Below, piece by piece: positions 31,909-42,497 of a DNA stretch of 64,000 nucleotides. The position numbers were made by a program, and so were the translations under genes. Each line of letters opens with the position of its first letter. Position 1 is the first letter of the stretch. This stretch comes from Chamaecrista fasciculata. Taxonomy: Eukaryota > Streptophyta > Magnoliopsida > Fabales > Fabaceae. The notes under the pieces are model-generated. The model ran no database searches, was not told where the DNA came from, and saw only the letters and a list, made by a program, of their open reading frames with translations. The stretch lies in contig QANZ01005033.1 in assembly GCA_003254925.1 (NCBI GenBank), positions 1 through 64,000 of the forward strand, in the 5' to 3' direction.

Positions 31909-34900
31909 TAAATTATAAAAGCTTTTGTATCAATTTAGCCTTCTTTTGATATAGATTCATTGGGAGTGGATCCTCTTTCTTTAACTATCTCTTTCAATTT
32001 AAATCATTAAAACTCTATTAAATAGTTGTCATGAAAGTCATGTTCCTCTTAATTTTTGTTGATTAAAATATTTATTAGATATTAAATTGTGCATTTAGTT
32101 ATGGAGAATTTTTATAAAAGAAAAAGACAATTTGAAAGGGACTTAGACTTCATATAAACAATTGAACGTTGGAATTTTTGTATGAATTATCATTAATCTA
32201 TTGTAAGATTAATATTTGTGTTTACTGATAAGTAATTAATTTATCGTAAGTCTAAATAAGAATGGATTGGGTTCATATTACTTGTGGTAATTCGTGATGG
32301 GGTTGGATTATCCACAAGCCTTCCGGAATCTGGCTAAGAACCCCAAGCCACGTTCGAAGAGTATTAGTAATTATCCCATTGAATTACTAATGTATATATG
32401 GAGTTTGTTAGTTAAAGGGACTGCTTTGTAATTACGATTAGGACCATTTCGTAATAATCACTAATTGTCTCATTAGTGAATATTTTTTGGTATATATATA
32501 CCATATGTGTTTTCTCATCTTCAAGGTCCACATTTTGTGATATTTGCTCCCTTTTTGCTCTCAAATTTGTCTATTCTATCTTGGCAATTCTTGGGATCTT
32601 ATGGTTTGAAAATCTTAGCTCCACTCAAGATCAATCTCAATTTCATATTAGTGTTTTCATCTCCCACGTCTCGGATTTATTTCCGTCATTGAATAGAGTT
32701 TTAATAGTTTGGATTGAATGAAAATAAACATCTATTATTTATATGGAGTCTATTAACAATTTATTAAAACTCTATTGACAATTTATTATTTTTTGAGGAA
32801 TCCATGTGGGAGTGAATTTTTAAAATATTTTATTTATACATATGAAAATAAACATATATTATTAAAAGTAAATAACTTTATTTATCTACTTTGAACTGAT
32901 TGACTTTATATTCGAACTTTAACTTATAAAATGAATTTTTAGAATAATTAAATATTTTAATTATCTCAATAGCTCGAGTCATCCATGTCTCTCTTTCTCC
33001 TCATCTTTTAAATTTTTTTATTGAAATAAGGAAAAACGGTGAGTAGCCTATATCATTGCTCTCTTTTCATTTTTTTTGTTTGTTTTAATTCTTATATATA
33101 TATATATATTTACTTTTTTTTATACCCTTATATATATATTTACTAAAATAAGGAAAGAGACAAGGAGAGAGGAATCAAGCTCAAAGTCAAAAAACCTCAG
33201 CTACTCTCTCTATCATTTCCCTCTCTAATACTCTCATCTTGTTGATCTCTGTCTTGGCGTTTGTGAAGAATAGTCTAATATTCATATTTTTCATTTGGAA
33301 TGATGGATTTGTTATTTGTAAAAGAGTAAGAAAAGGACAAGTAGAAAAAGTAAAAGCCTGTGTTTCCACGTTTTGTATATACTATATAGATATAGATACT
33401 ATTTAGCATTTACTAACAAGATTCATTAATATGATATAAAACTAGTTATTAAAAAGTTTTGTTGATATCATATATGAGACTTTATGTTAGCTTCTTTCTT
33501 TATATAGGCTATATATTAATTTTACTTATGACTCATTAACTCACAAGTAAATTATATAGTCAGATTCAATTAGTCAATATTTCACATTCAAATTTCAAAC
33601 AAATATGGATTAACAAAAATACAATATATATCACAAGAATTTAGTAAATAATTAATGCTACATCTTATTTTATTAAATAATCGAACATGCATGTACTTTC
33701 TTGAAATAGCCAAAAGAAAAATAGTAAAAATAAAATAGTATGTGCAGTACGACATAGAATCTTGCTCTTTGTATAAACATTTCATTTGATGCAACTAATT
33801 ACATAAACATATATATTATCTCCAATATATATACAATAATCCAATATTTACTTGTTTGACCTATCACATTATCTCGAATTGAAGATGATACATATAATCA
33901 CTCTTTCTCACCGACACCTTTTCTATGTCTAACCTCATGATAATATATGTATTTTATTATTTTTTCCTATTCCACATATCCTCACAAACCAATAATCTTG
34001 GTGCAATACACATATAGTTATATACGCATCTTATTTACCAAGTTGCATATCACTTACATGGTTTCATTTGTACGTCTTAATGAATTGCAATTAATCACAT
34101 TAAGGAGCACCAATCTGTTTCATGAATTATCAAATACATTCCATCCAATTAATTCAATATTTAATTTGATTTAATGTATATAAAAGAGTTTTATGGCCTT
34201 TCCAATGGATCGGATAACACATTTAACGGATATAAGAGTTTGTCAACTTTCATTTATGCCAAATAGTAAACTTTTATTAGCTTTTAATTATTTTATTATA
34301 ATATACAACACTTTTATTTATAAGAAAAATTTGTAGATCTTAAAAATTAAGTAGTGTCAAGTGTGCATCATATATTGTGTAAGAGAGACTAGTTTCTACG
34401 CTAGCTGGCTTTTTGGCTTGATCTCATTGAATAATATTTATATCAAAATTAATTTTATCATATAATTTACGAGATCGATTAGCAGAAACATATATATATA
34501 TATATATTGTGTATAAGAGAGTTAGATGAGAGTTACTATCAGACGTTATCATGGGTATGCTTTGGTAAGCATCTCTCGATATCTAAATTCTTAGTTTGTT
34601 GCTTTTTGTACTTTTCATTGTTTTTGTAATATAAAAAAAAAAGTTACTATTAAATTCTTTTTGTAAAAAAATAATTTGTCCATATATATGAAGCCAATTA
34701 GTGGCATCGAAGAGAGGAGAATGAGTTGCATGCTGATAATTTGGAAAGTATGTTAAGTGTTTGGAGATATTTTTTTTATTATTCAAATAAAAAACCTTGA
34801 ATGTGCATGTTTTTCAGAACTCTATTAAAAAGAGGGTTAAGGTGCAATTTTAGTTTTTATCTTTGGGGTAAATTGCAACTAAGCTCTTTAATATATTTTT

Positions 34901-35131
34901 TTTTTACAATTTTGGTCCTCTATCTTCTCCAAAAGTTTTATTCATTGGTTTATATGATTGAATGTGATCATATATTTCTTTGTTTTAAGTCTTTTTACGA
35001 TGAGTTCAAAATTTCAAGTTACTCTCGAAGAGGCATTTTTTATATAGTTGGGATCACCAGCAAACTAAGTCAAAATTAAACTCCAAAACTTACAATAAGG
35101 GATTAAAATTATAGAATGGCTATTAAAAAAA
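31909..35131. other. AT-rich intergenic stretch
   Basis: No gene is supported. The block 32100-32700 is less AT-rich and contains a TATA-like TATATATACC and a CCACAAGCCTTCCGG stretch. It may be a decayed LTR, but no second copy or clear ends were seen. 34840-35125 holds GGTxAAxTTGCAA-type words that may be a broken MITE. Confidence 0.5.
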
Positions 35132-35592
35132 TGGTAAAATACAAAAAATATACTTGTGGTTTGGCCCGATTTCACATCACTACTGTGTGATTTAAAATAT
35201 CTCATCACTTTGGGTACCTGTGATATGTGCCGTTTAGCAACTAAGGTACATGGGATTTGGATTTTGCGCTCAAATTGGAGTAGTATTTGAAGTTGGGAGT
35301 TCGGATTCTGGTGGGGTTGAAGCTCAGAGTAGCCATGGCTGATTCCCTGAAGTTGATAAGAGTGAAAAATAGTTTTAGGACCAAAATGAAACTTATTCCA
35401 TAGTTTGTGGATCAAAATTTGATTTTTTACTGAGTCACATCATATTCCGTCTAAATTCTAACGAAAAAAAGTTGAAGTACTGAACGTGGCTAACGTCAAA
35501 ACACATAGGTACTCAAAGTGAAACGTTTTAAACCACACAGCAGTGATGTAAAATTGGGCCAAACTACATATACGTTTTTTTTTATTTTACCC
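35132..35592. mobile_element. Mutator-like MITE, 461 bp
   Basis: The left arm GGTAAAATACAAAAAATATA, then TGTGGTTTGGCCCGATTTCA, is mirrored by the right arm (AATTGGGCCAAACTACATAT, then TATTTTACC). Flanks TTAAAAAAA and TTTAAAAAA are a near-match 9-bp duplication. There is no transposase. An ORF inside is a by-product. Confidence 0.7.
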
Positions 35593-37432
35593 TTTAAAAA
35601 AAAGTAGTAGCCCATGTTTGGTTGAACAGCAAACTTGACTTGTTGCCAAATGCGAGGCTTAAATTATTTGTAAAAGAACTTTTGAATAGGCCTCACATGA
35701 TAGTTAATTATTACTTTAGTTTAATTAGAAATTATCTTATTTTAGTAAATGAGAAAACAAGTCATTTTATAAAATTATTCTTTTAATGTATAATTAGTAT
35801 AAAATCAATCAGAGAAGTATATGACCGACCTATATTTATAAAGCATTTTGATCATGGAATTGGAATGGAATAATGTAAGAGTGAGAGAGACCAAGGAAAT
35901 ATGGAAAGCCAACCATTTATGAATTTAGTCGTTTGGTTAATTAATGCACGGTTTTGGCATGTATATATATATTGTCTTCTTCCGCCTTGTATTATGTTTA
36001 TACTTTCCATATATGATTTGTTTTTTTTCTTTCTGGGTAAAGGCACGGTTTCACGCGTATAGTGACATATCGTACATTTTTGGGTCTCTTAATTTAGTAT
36101 ATATAAAAATTATATATGAAAAAAAGATAATTACTATCCCTTTATTTTAAAAAATATTAAAAAATTATGATTTATTTTATATTTCAAAAGAAAAATACTG
36201 ATATAATCCCAATGAAAATGGAGCTGCCAGTCGTTTCCTAAGGAGTATTCGTATTCCATTATATATATATATATTAATATATCCATACACTACTTGACTT
36301 TTAGAATATCTAAATATTTAAAATATTCGAAATTTGCGATGCAAAATCAGATATCAAAAGTTAGAAATGAACTATAGTATGTGTGTTTGGTGACTAATGT
36401 TCATCCACTAAAAAAATCTACTTAAATATACGATTAAAACACATATAAAGTATAAAAAAATATATTTAATACACTACTTGACTTTAAAATATTCAAAACA
36501 TTCGAAATTTGTGATGCAAAATCAGATATCATAATTTAAAAATTAAATATAATGTCTGACTTTGATACCTAATGTTCTTCCACTAAGAAAATCTACTTAA
36601 ATATGAGAATAAAAGTTAAAATACCTATAAAAGAATAAAAAAATTTATTTTATTGGTTATAATTATCTATTCATGAGAATAATAAAAATATAACACCAAA
36701 GATCCACTTTAAGCTTATTAAAAAGTCATCCCAATGCATGTGAATGTGGTGAGCATCAAGGGTTCTAATAGGTCCACCCCTTACCAATTTTCATATATCA
36801 AACTAACCAAACAGTTAAAACACTTTTAGCGTCTTCTTCTTCTGAGCCTTTTGGTTCATTTAGTTTTTTTTTTTTCTTTGAATGTAAATATTTCGGCAAA
36901 AAAAAATATATATTTAGAAAGTGATACTTCACATTTTGAGCGTTTGCCTATTTAACCTTTGGACCTAGTCAAGCCCAGCTGCCATGTTTTTCGGGGCGGC
37001 CTCTGACTCGGTCAAACTGACGTCACAACAGGCGGTCTAAGGTTACCCTGCGAATGCCCACTCTCCAGAATGACCACACTTTGCTTTTTCCGAACTCTCA
37101 CTTTCTCCATTACTGGAGATCGTAAGTCTGAACGTGGAGAGCTCTCTTTGGTCTCCACTATCCTCCACTGCTTTATAAATATCCCTGTAAGTCATTGGTC
37201 TAAGGTTAGCTTCTATTCATACCCTCAATTCACTCACCTTCACATTGAATTCTATCTAACTTGATCGTCAGAGTATCTTTCATAGGCTCTCATATGAAGT
37301 CTTTTGCAGGTTTACTTTGCGACTCGTGCTGTAGCGGCCCCCTAATTTGAACTAGGTAAGCATTTGGTTTTTTCTAGTTTATCATAAAGTAAAATTAGAA
37401 TATGAAGATAGAAAAAGTTAACAAACCATTAA
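35593..37432. other. AT-rich intergenic stretch
   Basis: No gene is supported. It contains the tandem repeat at 36290-36640. At about 37020-37330 the sequence is less AT-rich, but no recognisable exon is present. Confidence 0.5.
36290..36640 (+). repeat. Two-copy tandem repeat of about 185 bp
   Basis: Both copies read ACTACTTGACTTT, AAAATATTC, CGAAATTTG(C/T)GATGCAAAAT, CAGATATCA, CTAATGTTC, TCCACTAA and ATCTACTTAAATAT. Copy starts are near 36289 and 36472. AT-rich and non-coding. Confidence 0.75.
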
Positions 37433-37719
37433 GGTTAAAATGCACTTTTGGTCCCATAACTTTTGAAATCGTCTCACCGTTGGTCCCAAACTAATTTCCA
37501 TCTATTATCTACCGTTAAATCCACTTCACCCATATTTGTCACGTCATTATTCAACTCAGTATGTCAGATCATCTTTAACGGCAGAAAATAGATGGAAATC
37601 AGTTTGGGACCACGGTGGGACGTTTTCAGAAGTTATGGGACAAAAAATGCAACAATAAAAGTTATGGGACCAAATTGAGACCTTTACTAAAATTATGGAA
37701 CCAAAAATGCACTTTAGCC
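37433..37719. mobile_element. Mutator-like MITE, 287 bp
   Basis: Ends GGTTAAAATGCACTTTTGGT and ACCAAAAATGCACTTTAGCC are inverted copies. The flanks AACCATTAA (37424-37432) and AACAATTAA (37720-37728) match at 8 of 9 bases, a Mutator-type duplication. The arms carry GGTCCCATAACTTTT words also seen at 55362-55769. Confidence 0.8.
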
Positions 37720-38166
37720 AACAATTAAAAATCAATTCGCACGGAAAGCTTAAAATCTTAAAGGCAAAACACCCTTTCATGCCCCTAACGTTTGCAGTGA
37801 TTTTCAGTTATGCCCTTAACGTTTCATTTTGTTCAGACATGCCCTCAATGTGCAACCAACGTTTCAATTATGCCCTCAATTTTGACTCAATGCACATGTG
37901 GCAATTTTTTTTGCTTATGTGTCATTTTTTTGTTTGACTTGATTACGTGGCATCATGACTGGGCATTCTTATTTTTTTTTCCACCTTGGCATGATGACTG
38001 GATTTACATTTTTGAACATAAAAATTGAGTAAACTAGCAAATCAGTCCCTGGATTTACATTTTTCATCATCTTCATTCATTTTAGTCCCAAATTCTCAAA
38101 ATAAAATTGTAAAGTGTCCTAAAACACTTCCAAACATTTCAATTTAGTCCTTAAAAGTATTAAAAA

Positions 38167-38225
38167 CCCTAAAACCTAAACTCTAAAATTCTAAACCCTA
38201 AAACCCTAACCCCTAAACCCCTAAA
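38167..38225. repeat. Telomere-like AAACCCTAA tract in the MULE arm
   Basis: Degenerate AAACCCTAA/AACCCTAAC words in the left arm, mirrored as TTAGGGTTT words at 38951-39008 in the right arm. Confidence 0.75.
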
Positions 38226-38310
38226 AAAACCACTCTCTTGCAATTTGGTCCCTAGGTCCTCAAATTTATTAAATCAGAATTAAAAAAAAAATTGGCCCCT
38301 AAATCCATAT

Positions 38311-38312
<2 letters not shown>

Positions 38313-38379
<67 letters not shown>
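38313..38379. repeat. (CAT)n microsatellite in the left arm
   Basis: About 22 uninterrupted CAT/ATC units. The equivalent place in the right arm (about 38829-38860) has only a short imperfect GAT/GAA run, so the array expanded after the arms formed. Confidence 0.9.
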
Positions 38380-38425
38380 TTCTTCTTCACCTGGAACAAG
38401 AAGAAAAAAGCAACCAATGTTTTTT

Positions 38426-38786
38426 AGGGACTCTTCCTCTAAATCTCCGGTAAGAAAGCAATGCGTGCGTCTCGGGGGCCTCCCATTCGCTTAACGACCG
38501 AACCAGTCCCTTCAAAATCCGATTCCGACGATGACTTCGTTTTCCCTTCACTTTCTGATTGGGTCTATTCCCATTTGCTTGAGGAACGAACCCAAGTGAC
38601 AAAACCCACTTTGAAGGAAAACAATGAAGAAAACGACGTTGCTTCGATAAGCAGAATTCTTAAGGAACGGTACAAATCTCCAGAGAAAGTGGCTGAAGCC
38701 TTAGATGGGTGTGGCGTTCTTGCATCGAAAAGTTTGGTTGAGAAGGTTTTGAAGAGATTCGCCAATAATTGGGTCTCGGCTTTGGG
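38426..38786 (+). pseudogene. Captured fragment of a PPR-protein gene
   Basis: A frame starting at 38461 reads SDSDDDFVFPSLSDWVYSHL, then ISRILKERYKSPEKVAEAL and VEKVLKRFANNWVSALG. This resembles the N-terminal region, before the repeats, of organelle PPR proteins (RNA-binding factors for mitochondrial or plastid transcripts). At about residue 109 the PPR text stops and the frame runs into the inverted-repeat arm (FFFLFQ, then Met/Lys repeats) to 38922. The result is a chimeric, probably meaningless 153-codon ORF. No PPR repeat is present. The parent gene is not in this window. Confidence 0.75.
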
Positions 38787-39486
38787 TAAAAAATTGGTTG
38801 CTTTTTTCTTCTTGTTCCAGGTGAAGAAGATGATGATGATGAAGAAGATGAAGATGATAATGAAATTAGGATTCAGGGACCAATTTTTTTTTAATTCTGA
38901 TTTAATAAATTTGAGGACCTAGGGACCAAATTGCAAGAGAGTGGTATTTTTAGGGGTTTAGGGGTTAGGGTTTTAGGGTTTAGAATTTTAGAGTTTAGGT
39001 TTTAGGGTTTTTAATACTTTTAAGGACTAAATTGAAATGTTTGGAAGTGTTTTGGGACACTTTACAATTTTATTTTGAGAATTTGGGACTAAAATGAATG
39101 AAGATGATGAAAAATGTAAATCCATGGACTGATTTGCTAGTTTACTCAATTTTTATGTTCAAAAATGTAAATCCAGTCATCATGCCAAGGTGGAAAAAAA
39201 ATAAGAATGCCCAGTCATGATGCCACGTAATGAAGTCAAACAAAAAAACTGACACATAAGCAAAAAAAATTGCCACATGTGCATTGAGTCAAAATTGAGG
39301 GCATAATTGAAACGTTGGTTGCACATTGAGGGCATGTCTGAACAAAATGAAACGTTAAGGGCATAATTGAAAATCACTGCAAACGTTAGGGGCATGAAAG
39401 GGTGTTTTGCCAATCTTAAATTACTAAAGCAAATCATATTCAAGGAGAAAATCCAAAGTAAACACGTTTCAAGGTTGTCATCATCT

Positions 39487-40920
39487 TCATTCTCTATCTA
39501 CTACGATGAACTTCAACCAATTCTTAGACTTACAGATTTTCATCAAAAAGAAAAAAATAATCCCTCCAGCAGTCATCACCCCACTAACCAAAAACACAGT
39601 TTTGGTAGCCACAACCATTATCAACACCAAAAACGCACAAGGAATCAAGCACATAATCACCAACAATGGCAGCTTTCCCGGCACACTGTACGGCCTCTCA
39701 ATCTCCGGCTTCTTCCATCGCAACCATAAAAACGAAGCAAATTCCAGCAACATCCCCAAACTATACAAAAAATTCGCAGAAGAAATTATGTCTTGAAAAT
39801 TCAGGTAGGAAACAGCAAGTGCTAACGAAGTAGAAAGCACAATGCCAATCCATGGAGTATTGAACCATTTTGCTCGAGACGCGAAGAATTTAGGAAGAAT
39901 TCCAATTTCCGCCATACCCAAAACCTGATAAGCACTACTGCTTAACCCAGCTTCGAATAATCCAATACCTGAAAGCACAGCGCCGACTTCAATCCAATAC
40001 TTGAGCCATTTTCCGGCGATCATCTCCGCCGCCTGAGCGTGAAACCCTGTTTCCCATTGACTCTGATCTAAAGGTAAAGCTCCGGTGACGGCGATAAGAG
40101 GGATTAAGTACGAAACGCAAGTGAAAATCACGGAAATTGAAAGAGCCTTTGGGAATGTTTTCTGGGGTTTTTCAACTTCTCCTGCTAAAGTACTAACACT
40201 ATCCCAGAAATTCAAATTCCAGAAGAGTGTGTTGAAAAACAGAGTCCAGTCTTTTTTCACTCCCGGTTGACCCAAACTAAGCCATCGATGAGGGTGAATT
40301 TTGGGGATAGCGATTGCAGAGAGTAATATAAAAGGAAAAAGGGATATAACAGCGAGGATAACAGAGGCATACCCAACAATAGTTAAACCGGTGTAGTTAA
40401 GAAACGAAAGAGCGAGAGTGGAACAGAGGACGGCGATGTAACGAGGATATCCAGATCCGAGAACTGGAATTGCTTTTTGGAGATAGTTAATACAAAGAAC
40501 AGGATAAGCGGCCATATTGATTACGCCGCTAAGGAATTTCCATGTTCCCATAAGAGAACCCCAAAAAGGGCCGAAAGCTTGTTCTGCCCAAATGACGTAT
40601 CCGCCATTGCCGGGGAAAGTGGTGGAGAGTTCGGCGGTGATGAGAGCTTCTGGGATACTCCAGATGAAAGGGAAGACGAGGAAGCCGATAATGGCGAGAA
40701 GGGGTCCGGCGGCTTGGACGGCGGGTTCTTCGCCGTAAGGGCCACCGGCGACTTCGAAGTAGATGAGGAAGATGAGAGGGATGAGAGTGAGCTTGTTTGA
40801 CTTTTTTGATCTCGCCGGAGACGCATCGGCGGCGGCGACGACGGGAAGTGGAGAGGAAGAAGGTGGAGCAGTGGGGGAGGATTGTGATTGTTTGATGGGT
40901 TCTTGGAATTGGGGAGCCAT
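39487..40920 (-). CDS. Polyamine/amino-acid permease (PUT/LAT type, APC superfamily)
   Basis: An intron-less frame of 477 residues. About 45 N-terminal residues are Pro/Ser-rich and cytosolic in character, ending in [10 protein letters not shown]. Ten to twelve hydrophobic segments follow. Family landmarks are [20 protein letters not shown] in the first segments, [40 protein letters not shown] and [15 protein letters not shown] near the end. In Arabidopsis this family (PUT1-5, including the paraquat-transport protein RMV1) imports polyamines and related cations by proton symport across plasma or inner membranes. Substrate and membrane here are inferred, and no member is assigned. The length is normal and no lesion is seen. 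Mutator-like elements lie 75 bp beyond the stop and about 185 bp before the start. Confidence 0.93.
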   Translation of the reverse strand: MAPQFQEPIKQSQSSPTAPPSSSPLPVVAAADASPARSKKSNKLTLIPLIFLIYFEVAGGPYGEEPAVQAAGPLLAIIGFLVFPFIWSIPEALITAELSTTFPGNGGYVIWAEQAFGPFWGSLMGTWKFLSGVINMAAYPVLCINYLQKAIPVLGSGYPRYIAVLCSTLALSFLNYTGLTIVGYASVILAVISLFPFILLSAIAIPKIHPHRWLSLGQPGVKKDWTLFFNTLFWNLNFWDSVSTLAGEVEKPQKTFPKALSISVIFTCVSYLIPLIAVTGALPLDQSQWETGFHAQAAEMIAGKWLKYWIEVGAVLSGIGLFEAGLSSSAYQVLGMAEIGILPKFFASRAKWFNTPWIGIVLSTSLALAVSYLNFQDIISSANFLYSLGMLLEFASFLWLRWKKPEIERPYSVPGKLPLLVIMCLIPCAFLVLIMVVATKTVFLVSGVMTAGGIIFFFLMKICKSKNWLKFIVVDRE

Positions 40921-41104
40921 GATTGGAGAAAGTGAAGAGAGAATGGAGCGAGAGGAATAATAAACTAGGGAGGATTTGGAAACCTTTTCAAAACCGATTT
41001 TTTTTTTTTTAAAAATTTTGTAAAACAGGTTTTGTTTTTAGTTGGAAGTTGATTTTGAGATATTTGTTGGCCAAAAAAAAAAAAGATTTTGAGATATTTT
41101 GATA

Positions 41105-41350
41105 GAGTAAACTATCAAATTAGTCCCTGGATTATTGGCTCGCTGACAGATTGGTCTCCAAATTTAGGAAATTGATAAATAGGTCCCCGAATTTTTCTAA
41201 CGAGTCAAATAGGTCCCCGAATAACATGCACAGAAGGACTTATTTGACAAATGTTAGAAAAATTCGGGGACCTATTTGTCAATTTCTTAAATTCGGGGAC
41301 CAATCTGTTAGCGAGTCAATAATCCAGGGACCAATTTAGTAGTTTACTCC
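41105..41350. mobile_element. Mutator-like MITE, 246 bp, upstream of the permease
   Basis: Ends GAGTAAACTATCAAATTAGT and AATTTAGTAGTTTACTCC are inverted. The 9-bp duplications ATTTTGATA (41096-41104 and 41351-41359) are exact. The end sequence is also found in the inner arms of the Pack-MULE (GAGTAAACTAGCAAATCAGT at about 38028), so the two are related. The arms carry AGGTCCCCGAATTTTTCTAA-type words. Confidence 0.85.
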
Positions 41351-41359
41351 ATTTTGATA

Positions 41360-42488
41360 GGTCAAAGTGCAAATTTGGTCCTGTAACTTTGCTCTAGTTC
41401 ACAAATCAGTCTTATAACTTTTTTTGTCTCGAATTTGGTCCTATATCTTTGCTCCAGGTTCCAAATCAGTCTTATATCTTTTTTTGTCTTAGTTTTGGTC
41501 CCATATATTTTGAAAACCTCCCAATATTAGTCCTCCGTCAATTTTAAATTACAGTTTAGTCTTGAAAACTTCAAGTCCCTTTCACTTTAGTCCCTGACTA
41601 TCAAAATGAAAGTGAAAGAGCATCCCTGAAGATTCTCAAACCTTACATCTTGGTCCCTAATCCATGAATTCTTGATGAAGTGGAATAGAAATGCAAAAAC
41701 AACACTCGCCGAAACTGAAAACGCAGAAAACTTAAAACCCATCGGAAAATGCTCCAAACTCGCCGAAAAACGTACGAAAATCACTGAGAAACTCAAGAAC
41801 TTCTCCAAAAACCCCAATCCTCACTGAAATCTCACTCAAATAATCGCTTTCAAATGCTTTAAGAAAGAATTTTCGAAAATCCAAACTTTTGAGAAGGGAG
41901 ATGATAGAATAAATGTAAAGGATTTCAGAACTTCTTCTTTTATCATCTCCCTTCTAAAAAATTTGGATTTTCGAAAATTCTTTCTTAAAGCATTGGAAAG
42001 CGATTATTTGAGTGAGATTTAAGTGAAGATTGGGGTTTTTGGATGAGTTTTTGAGTTTCTCGGCAATTTCCGTACATTTTCTGGTGGGTTTTAAATTTTC
42101 TGCTTTTTCAGTTTTGGTCCCTCTGTCATTTGCTTTAATTTGTGTTGTTTTTGTATTTCTATTCTATTTCATCAAGAATTCATGGATTAGGGACCAAGAT
42201 GTAAGGTTTGAGAATCTTCAGGGATGCTCTTTCACTTTTATTTTGATAGTCAAGGACTAAAGTGAAAGGGACTTGAAGTTTTCAGGACTAAACTATAATT
42301 GAAAATGGATGGAGGACTAACGATGGGAGGTTTTCAAAACATATGGGACCAAAACTGAGACAAAAAAAGATATAGGACTGATTTGGGAATTGGAGCAAAG
42401 ATACAGGACCAAATTGGAGACAAAAAAAGTTATAGGACTGATTTGGGAATTGGAACAAAGTTACAAGACCAAATTCGCACTTTGGCCT
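41360..42488. mobile_element. Long foldback element, 1129 bp, arms nearly meeting
   Basis: Left arm from GGTCAAAGTGCAAATTTGGT, right arm to ACCAAATTCGCACTTTGGCC. The arms are about 540 bp each and are separated by roughly 35 bp near 41905-41940. The left flank is ATTTTGATA (41351-41359), shared with the neighbouring MITE, and the right flank is ATTTTCGTA (42489-42497), a 7-of-9 match. Two opposed ORFs of 76 codons (41587-41817 minus, 42030-42260 plus) are mirror copies ending FENLQGCSFTFILIV. Whether this was once a gene piece is unknown. Confidence 0.8.
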
Positions 42489-42497
42489 ATTTTCGTA

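Larger units (their letters stand above)
37763..39411. mobile_element. Pack-MULE-like hairpin element carrying a PPR gene fragment
   Basis: This 1649-bp element has exact 9-bp target duplications AATCTTAAA (37754-37762 and 39412-39420), the Mutator signature. Ends are GGCAAAACACCCTTTCATGC and its inverse. The inverted repeats are very long: left arm about 37763-38425, right arm about 38787-39411. The arms hold GCCCCTAACG words, telomere-like AAACCCTAA words and a trinucleotide run. The loop (about 38426-38786) is a piece of a PPR-protein gene. There is no transposase, so it is non-autonomous. It ends 75 bp past the stop codon of the permease gene (39487-40920, minus), probably in its 3' UTR or terminator. 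Confidence 0.9.

Noticed and set aside
32100..32730. Possible solo LTR
   Set aside because: Composition and a TATA-like word fit, but no ends, duplications or second copy were found.
37070..37264. Possible small gene (64-codon ORF)
   Set aside because: No recognisable motif, no splice partners and no conserved context.
41587..42260. Two 76-codon ORFs as a protein family
   Set aside because: They are mirror images from the arms of one palindrome. No independent evidence for translation.
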